In this document: in pieces, positions 62,968 through 64,000 of the stretch | How positions within the stretch are numbered: the stretch's first letter is position 1 | Layout: each line of letters starts with the position of its first letter | Source of the DNA: Pseudofabraea citricarpa | Lineage: Eukaryota > Ascomycota > Leotiomycetes > Helotiales > Dermateaceae | DNA length: 64,000 nucleotides | NCBI GenBank assembly: GCA_029641185.1 | Contig: JAPWGK010000004.1 | Span: forward strand, 2,108,001-2,172,000 | Direction: 5' to 3' | The notes under the pieces: model-generated | Told to the model about the DNA's origin: nothing | Database searches by the model: none | What the model saw: only the letters and a program-made list of their open reading frames with translations | Position numbers and translations under genes: made by a program

Positions 62968-63850
62968 GGCGTTCTCGGTAAGGAAGGCTGAAGATAGGTG
63001 TCTTTGAGATTTGTTTTCAGCTTCATAGTAGCCCTCGGATCTGATATCGTAGAGGGGGTAAGGGGGGTAAGGTTGGTGGTATGAATATGTGGATGGCTCT
63101 AGCGAAGTAAGGGGGGGAGGGGGGTGTGATGAGAAGCTTTCATAAAATGATATATGTTTTATGTTTTGAATCAAAAGCTGAAATCTTGATCCTTCTGTCA
63201 TGTGAAAAGTAATTAGGAGCTATCTAACACGTAGAATCAAACTTTCTTAATTCTCACAACTATACAGTGTCCCTGCCACTTCTGGACCGACCATACGGGG
63301 TATTAGTTACATACAAATCAATTGAGAACTTCTCAATTGAGCCTGAAATCTGTTAAGAAACATTCACACTGACTATGAAAAAAGGTTCAGCTTCTGCCTA
63401 AAGCTGAAGGGGTGATCGGGGCACGGGACCCGAACACACCTTCCGCATTCTTGGAAGCCGTCAGGCTGAGTTTTAGCGCCTCTGAAGCCGCGGTCCTCGA
63501 CTTTGGTCACGAGAAGACCGAATTTTCCACTCTGGAATTATTGAATCCCATGTTGGGTACTAAAATTAGTAGAAACTAGACATTTTACTGGCAAGGTTTG
63601 TCGACTATTGGAGCAGATGCTGCTGGACGAGCACCTCGGGCTCGGACGAGGAAGTATAACGCCTTGGGCGCTGGTGGAATGGCAATGTCTAGACAAGCTT
63701 GATGTGTATAGGCTGTGGCTGACAGGCTTACTTGTTAGCATTGATATAAAGATGTTCCTGCATGACCAAGTGTATAGCCATCTCTATTAGCAAGCCAGGC
63801 TAAAATTTCGATACCTGTTGCGATTGCCAGGCAAATTTTGAGAGAGCATC
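62968..63850. other. Intergenic region with two hairpins
   Basis: About 880 bases. 63040-63130 is G-rich on the plus strand. Two perfect inverted repeats occur: 11-bp arms at 63318-63340 with one central base, and TTCAGCTT/AAGCTGAA at 63386-63408 with a 7-base loop. No RNA gene could be folded by eye. Confidence 0.45.
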
Positions 63851-64000
63851 ATGCGTCTATTGAACCTACCTTTGCAAGCAGTTGCATTGCTCACTCTTGC
63901 ACTAAATGTTCAGTCGTTTCCAGCTGATCAATTCTCTGGCAATGGCAACTTCGACTCTTTGGCACGAAGAGCTGATCCTCTCATCACCTGTCTTCAGTCT
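63851..64000 (+). CDS. Secreted protein, N-terminal part (partial)
   Basis: An ATG at 63851 opens a frame to the window end (50 codons). The first ~24 residues (MRLLNLPLQAVALLTLAL then NVQSFPA) form a clear signal peptide. The sequence then reads DQFSGNGNFDSLARRADPLI and a Cys. The ARR could be a Kex2-like site. The last residues (ADPLITCLQS) vaguely recall the start of FAD-linked berberine-bridge-type oxidases, but too little is visible to assign a family. Confidence 0.6.
   Translation, partial: MRLLNLPLQAVALLTLALNVQSFPADQFSGNGNFDSLARRADPLITCLQS

Overview
The window is nuclear DNA of a filamentous ascomycete, probably Leotiomycetes-like. Genes are dense and carry many short (about 44-160 nt) GT-AG introns. 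The recognisable set is fungal: Tim23, an SconB/Met30 F-box-WD40 protein, Atg17, a Clr5-domain protein, a Zn2Cys6 regulator and a non-reducing polyketide synthase. The class-level placement is an impression from protein resemblance. Gene models were assembled by hand from reading frames and splice signals, so exon joins are inferences, well constrained where the frame closes and a conserved motif is restored.

Layout, left to right. 0-6 kb holds a partial Trm732/THADA-like gene, tim23 and two fungal proteins of unknown function. 6-7.9 kb is AT-rich and gene-poor. 7.9-12.1 kb holds a many-intron cytochrome P450 and a conserved unknown protein on the other strand. 12.8-20.2 kb is one giant gene of about 2258 aa: an NFX1/ZNFX1-type SF1 helicase with a cysteine-rich segment, followed by three CbbX-type AAA ATPase domains. 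21-24.2 kb has two divergent unknown genes. 25.4-32.4 kb has sconB, atg17 and a single-pass membrane protein. 32.4-35.2 kb is gene-free and may contain a decayed LTR. 35.3-41.1 kb has an AAA ATPase with a DUF7025-type N-terminus, a small protein and a Clr5-TPR protein.

41.3-63 kb looks like a secondary-metabolite cluster: a six-TM membrane protein, a Zn2Cys6 regulator, a flavin-dependent halogenase, a short-chain dehydrogenase, a PKS with domain order SAT-KS-MAT-PT-ACP-R, an orphan STAND-type N-terminal-domain protein, an NmrA/EasG-like reductase and a methyltransferase-like membrane protein. The PKS has no C-methyltransferase and ends in a reductase, so an unmethylated aromatic aldehyde, chlorinated by the halogenase and adjusted by the SDR, is the expected chemistry. 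A palindrome of the form TCGG-N3-CCGA occurs in four promoters across this region (42465, 46742, 50767, 61912), and I found it nowhere else in the window by eye. It fits the binding-site style of a Zn2Cys6 dimer and suggests one regulon reaching from the membrane protein to the 62 kb gene.

The window closes with the start of a secreted protein at 63851.
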